A stretch of 64,000 nt of DNA from contig JACKBQ010000003.1 of assembly GCA_020634455.1 (NCBI GenBank), positions 35,422 through 99,421 on the forward strand. Direction: 5' to 3'. This document shows positions 60,065-64,000 of the stretch, piece after piece. The DNA comes from Ardenticatenaceae bacterium (lineage in GTDB: Bacteria > Chloroflexota > Anaerolineae > Promineifilales > Promineifilaceae). The stretch's first letter is position 1, and each line of letters starts with the position of its first letter. The notes below the pieces were generated by a model. It searched no databases. It had not been told where the DNA came from and saw nothing but the letters and a program-made list of their open reading frames with translations. A program made the translations under genes and the position numbers.

Positions 60065-60943
60065 ATGAACGAAACGACTCCTTTTGCCCTTGATTTCAAT
60101 CAATATTCTCCCGATTGGGATAGGTTGGGCGTTGTTGTTCCCCCGTTCACCATTGAAGCAGACCCCAGATTTATGTATTTATCCACAGAAACCAGGCGTG
60201 CACTGTCCAAAGTGAGCTACATGGTCGAAGCTGGGCAAGGGGCTTCCGTTATCGTTGGTGAAATTGGTACGGGTAAGACAACACTCGCTTCCTGGTTCCA
60301 CAGTCGGTATGATCGTCGTCCAGATTTCACCGCTGCTAAAATTGACGAATCGCCTAAAAAGAGTGGGCTACTGCTCTTGCGCCGCATCGCCGCTGAGTTT
60401 GGCCTTCGTACCCGTCGGGCCACGGAAGATCAACTCAACGAATTTCGAGCCTTTTTGGTAGAGGAAAGTGAGCGCGGAGTTTTGCCGCTCATCATCATTG
60501 ACGAAGCGCATGAGTTAAGCCCAGAACAGTTTGTTGAGTTGCGGCGTTTGCTAAATTTCCGCGATCCACGCGGAGGCAAAGCCTACCAGCTTGTTTTGCT
60601 GGGTCGACCTGAACTGGACATTAACCTGCGCGAATCACCTGACTTCAATGACAGGGTGGCTACACGCTCTTCGCTTGATCCGCTTACGCCGGATGATACA
60701 AAATCGCTGATTGAATATCGTTTATTGGCTGCTGGTCGGGATTCAAAGCAAAGTGTACTGTTTACAGATGATGCGATTTTGCCAATCTGGCGCGAGACAC
60801 GCGGGTACCCACGAAGCATTTGCTTGCTATGTTTGCACCTTTGTCTGGAATTTTTAACACATGACAACTTGATCCAAATTGATGAAAAATTTGTCGCTGA
60901 GTTCCTGGAACAGCATGATGATTATCGTCGTGCACCAGGATAA
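60065..60943 (+). CDS. AAA ATPase, ExeA/TniB-like
   Basis: A 292-residue ATPase of the AAA_22/ExeA-TniB group. Walker A is GEIGTGKTTLASWF at about residue 67, Walker B is LPLIIIDEAHEL at about 150, and the sensor and Arg regions follow in RPELDINLRESPDFNDRVATR. TniB/ExeA proteins regulate transposases or secretion. No transposase, integrase or secretion gene is near, so the role is open. It is translated from a probable leaderless mRNA and followed after 9 bp by a partner gene. Confidence 0.85.
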   Translation: MNETTPFALDFNQYSPDWDRLGVVVPPFTIEADPRFMYLSTETRRALSKVSYMVEAGQGASVIVGEIGTGKTTLASWFHSRYDRRPDFTAAKIDESPKKSGLLLLRRIAAEFGLRTRRATEDQLNEFRAFLVEESERGVLPLIIIDEAHELSPEQFVELRRLLNFRDPRGGKAYQLVLLGRPELDINLRESPDFNDRVATRSSLDPLTPDDTKSLIEYRLLAAGRDSKQSVLFTDDAILPIWRETRGYPRSICLLCLHLCLEFLTHDNLIQIDEKFVAEFLEQHDDYRRAPG

Positions 60944-60952
60944 ACTGGGTTC

Positions 60953-61528
60953 ATGAGCCAAAAAAAAGAAAAAATCGAAAAAGATGCCAAGCAACGGTCG
61001 AGCAGTACACTGGCTGCCTTGCTGAAAGAAAAGCCTAAAAGAGGACGGCCGTCTCACAATGTGAGTCGGCAAAACGTTTATGTTGCCCTGGCTAAATCCC
61101 AAAAAAAGCGGATGAGGCAGCTTGCTAATCTACTCTCGGATGAAATCGGCCGTGCTGATATACCCGATCTCTCTATCACTGTCCTGACAGCCCGCCTCGA
61201 GGCTCTTCGTCGCGCTGTTGCTGACCGTAATCGGGAAATGCCCGAAGGCATCACTGATCTAGAGTCTCTTTACTTGCTTTGGGATTTACCTTTGCCCACT
61301 GCTGACGAAAAAGAACCAAGCTGGACCTCGATCCGTGTTTCGCCACAACAAGTCATTGAATTAGGTCGGGCTCACGGTACACTAAATGCAGTGTTTGGGG
61401 CAAATCGTAGCGAAACGTTCAGTCTGGCCATGTCTTTACTTGAGCAGCTCATTGAAGATCATCCTCTCATTAAGCAGCATGACCTATTGGATGAAATGCG
61501 CAAGGAAATTTTGGAAATTTACGCCTAG
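60953..61528 (+). CDS. AT-hook-containing unknown protein, partner of the AAA ATPase
   Basis: A 191-residue protein I do not recognise. A basic N-terminal region holds PKRGRPSH, an AT-hook core (GRP), followed by a helix rich in Lys/Arg (VYVALAKSQKKRMRQLANLLSDE). The middle is helical, and the end (LAMSLLEQLIEDHPLIKQHDLLDEMRKEILEIYA) is an acidic helix. It starts 10 nt after the AAA stop, so the two are one operon. The RP of the AT-hook is encoded by an ACGGCCGT copy. It may target the AAA protein to AT-rich DNA. Confidence 0.65.
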   Translation: MSQKKEKIEKDAKQRSSSTLAALLKEKPKRGRPSHNVSRQNVYVALAKSQKKRMRQLANLLSDEIGRADIPDLSITVLTARLEALRRAVADRNREMPEGITDLESLYLLWDLPLPTADEKEPSWTSIRVSPQQVIELGRAHGTLNAVFGANRSETFSLAMSLLEQLIEDHPLIKQHDLLDEMRKEILEIYA

Positions 61529-61533
61529 CCTTG

Positions 61534-61612
61534 TATTGACCATTGGATCAGTCAATAAAGTGGATATAACTTAGCGTACAAATTCTCTGATAAAATGCCG
61601 ATTGATCCAATG
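61534..61612. repeat. inverted repeats downstream of the AT-hook gene
   Basis: TATTGAC-N10-GTCAATA (61534-61557) overlaps CATTGGATCA (61541), whose inverse TGATCCAATG is at 61603-61612. The two dyads share bases and could be alternative folds. Beyond them, 61613-61807 shows no credible gene. Confidence 0.55.
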
Positions 61613-61807
61613 ATGATGTATCCATTTGCAGACAATAGGTTTGCAAAATACGCAATTTATAGCAAAAAGATTCAAATTTGTACTTAAACAAAAGGTTTTG
61701 CAAAAATGCCTTTATATAATAAGAATGGGGATGTGGCCGACGGTGTTAGCAACTGGGCGGCAAAGCAGTAAAAAGGAAACCAAAGTGAAAATCACTGAGA
61801 AATTGCC

Positions 61808-61836
61808 TTGACATGCAAAACGGCCGTGGCTATAAT
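61808..61836 (+). promoter_or_regulatory. rRNA operon promoter P1
   Basis: TTGACA and TATAAT, both perfect, are 17 nt apart, the ideal sigma-70 promoter. The spacer contains ACGGCCGT (61820-61827). It lies about 360 bp before the 16S gene. Confidence 0.9.
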
Positions 61837-61902
61837 CCCGACTCGTTGATGTGAGGCACACAGCCTCGGAAAAAAGACATCAAACAAAATTAAAAATTGT
61901 TC

Positions 61903-61931
61903 TTGACAGCGCAAAAAAGTTAAGATATACT
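61903..61931 (+). promoter_or_regulatory. rRNA operon promoter P2
   Basis: TTGACA and TATACT are 17 nt apart, 95 bp downstream of P1. Tandem promoters are usual for rRNA operons. The leader from here to 62193 holds one side of the 16S processing stem. Confidence 0.88.
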
Positions 61932-62094
61932 TTGATGCTGTTGAGTACAACGGATGTCGTTGCGGAAGAGCAGACCATCCATCACAAGTTCACACCCAGC
62001 TTAAGAGCATAAGAGAAGTAGCAAAAATGAAGCGGCTCGCTCAGAGTCGTTTTTTGTTCTCTGTAAAATGGTTGTTCTTGTGGAATTTCAGAAC

Positions 62095-62138
62095 CTTGAC
62101 AATTGAAGAGTGATAAAAACAAGACAGTAAAGCTTGGG
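62095..62138 (+). other. 5' side of the 16S rRNA processing stem
   Basis: CTTGACAATTGAAGAGTGATAAAAAC and the following bases up to GCTTGGG pair with 63767-63807 over some 40 positions with few mismatches. This is the long stem that RNase III cuts to free pre-16S. The paired 3' side begins CCCAGACTTTC. Confidence 0.8.
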
Positions 62139-62193
62139 TTCTCGAGTCAAAACTAAAAGTAGTTCCGTGGTAATACCACGGATGCAAATTCTC

Positions 62194-63698
<1,505 letters not shown>

Positions 63699-63744
63699 TA
63701 AGGAGTAATTGTAAAGCCGAAAGGCTTTGCGCACTCCAGGTCAA

Positions 63745-63766
63745 ATATCTTGGTTAACCAAGATAT
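63745..63766. repeat. perfect 22-bp palindrome in the 16S-tRNA spacer
   Basis: ATATCTTGGTT and AACCAAGATAT are perfect arms with no loop. It sits just inside the 3' half of the processing stem and would form a small hairpin in the transcript, perhaps a processing or antitermination element. Confidence 0.7.
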
Positions 63767-63807
63767 CCCAGACTTTCTGCTGTTTTTATCACTCTTCAGT
63801 TGTTAAG
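63767..63807 (+). other. 3' side of the 16S rRNA processing stem
   Basis: CCCAGACTTTC through CAGTTGTTAAG pairs with 62095-62138, so the two sides enclose the 16S rRNA. Confidence 0.8.
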
Positions 63808-63843
63808 ATTTGAGCTTTCACAGCTATGTTGTTTAATAATTAA

Positions 63844-63917
63844 GGGCCTGTAGCTCAGCTGGTTAGAGCGTTCCTCTGATAAGGGAGAGGTCGTTGGTTC
63901 GAGTCCAACCAGGCCCA
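63844..63917 (+). tRNA. tRNA-Ile (GAT anticodon)
   Basis: Acceptor GGGCCTG/CAGGCCC, D-stem region TAGCTCAGCTGGTTAGAGC, anticodon loop CTGATAA with GAT, and T-loop GGTTCGAGTCC are all present. The discriminator is A; CCA is not fully encoded. It is the usual first spacer tRNA of rRNA operons. Confidence 0.96.
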
Positions 63918-63925
63918 CCTTTTTA

Positions 63926-63998
63926 GGGGATGTAGCTCAGTTGGGAGAGCGCCGCCTTTGCACGGCGGAGGTCAGGAGTTCGAGCCTCCTCATCTCCA
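63926..63998 (+). tRNA. tRNA-Ala (TGC anticodon)
   Basis: Acceptor GGGGATG/CATCTCC, D-region TAGCTCAGTTGGGAGAGC, anticodon loop TTTGCAC with TGC, and T-loop AGTTCGAGCC are present, with discriminator A. It is 8 bp after tRNA-Ile. The 23S gene should begin beyond the window. Confidence 0.96.
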
Positions 63999-64000
63999 TG

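Noticed and set aside
58266..61528. Tn7-like or other transposon, suggested by the TniB-like ATPase
   Set aside because: No TnsA/TniA/transposase gene, no terminal repeats with target duplication, and no cargo boundary could be seen.
61626..61811. 61-codon plus-strand reading frame upstream of the rRNA promoters
   Set aside because: No ribosome site, no recognisable domain, and it runs into promoter P1; codon use is unlike the neighbouring genes.

Overview
The window looks like chromosomal DNA from a Chloroflexota bacterium, most likely of the Anaerolineae/Ardenticatenia-like group. The main evidence is the divergent 16S rRNA gene near the right end, whose sequence around the usual EUB338 site departs strongly from most bacteria. 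The gene families agree: many M32, SPFH, DUF4173, DUF1361 and IclR proteins, lipoproteins, and no sign of an outer-membrane system. Family calls are from motif recognition only; no database was searched.

Layout. 1-8.4 kb: end of a GH32 fructan hydrolase, an esterase, a TVP38-type membrane protein overlapping an M32 carboxypeptidase, a Lon N-terminal-domain protein, a thioesterase, a BrnT/BrnA toxin-antitoxin pair lying beside a decayed thioesterase copy, and an APH-like kinase. 8.4-15.4 kb (all minus): two paralogous FAD oxidoreductases, a GcvT-like protein, an IclR regulator and a lysine/glutamate 2,3-aminomutase-type radical SAM enzyme. 15.7-20.8 kb: a BMP/Nup-type nucleoside ABC importer operon ending in a DinB-like protein. 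20.9-26.7 kb: an intradiol-dioxygenase-like lipoprotein, a DDAH/amidinotransferase-fold enzyme, a polar amino-acid ABC importer and a Rieske oxygenase. 26.9-34.5 kb: CoA-binding protein, sulfotransferase, methyltransferase, RNase PH, alpha/beta hydrolase and an HtrA-type lipoprotein protease. 34.6-38.2 kb: an aldehyde dehydrogenase and a GMC oxidoreductase, both with hydrophobic C-terminal tails. 38.5-41.8 kb: parA-parB with a nearby parS-like site, and an orphan OmpR-type regulator. 41.9-58.2 kb: aldo/keto reductase, small proteins, a beta-propeller lipoprotein, a UDG-linked radical SAM protein, an SPFH protein, a set of membrane proteins and a two-component system. 58.3-61.5 kb: an unfamiliar locus with a DNA-binding-like protein, a structured small RNA, an AAA ATPase and an AT-hook protein. 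61.8-64 kb: rRNA operon with tandem consensus promoters, 16S, tRNA-Ile and tRNA-Ala; 23S would follow outside the window.

Two features run through the whole window. First, the palindrome ACGGCCGT is hugely over-represented (11 copies in the first 6 kb), in genes in all three frames and in spacers, including inside the rRNA P1 promoter; it behaves like the HIP1 octamer of cyanobacteria. Second, the spacers carry a dozen different families of inverted-repeat hairpins. At least six genes that lack a Shine-Dalgarno have a -10 box exactly 6 nt before the start codon, which points to leaderless transcripts.
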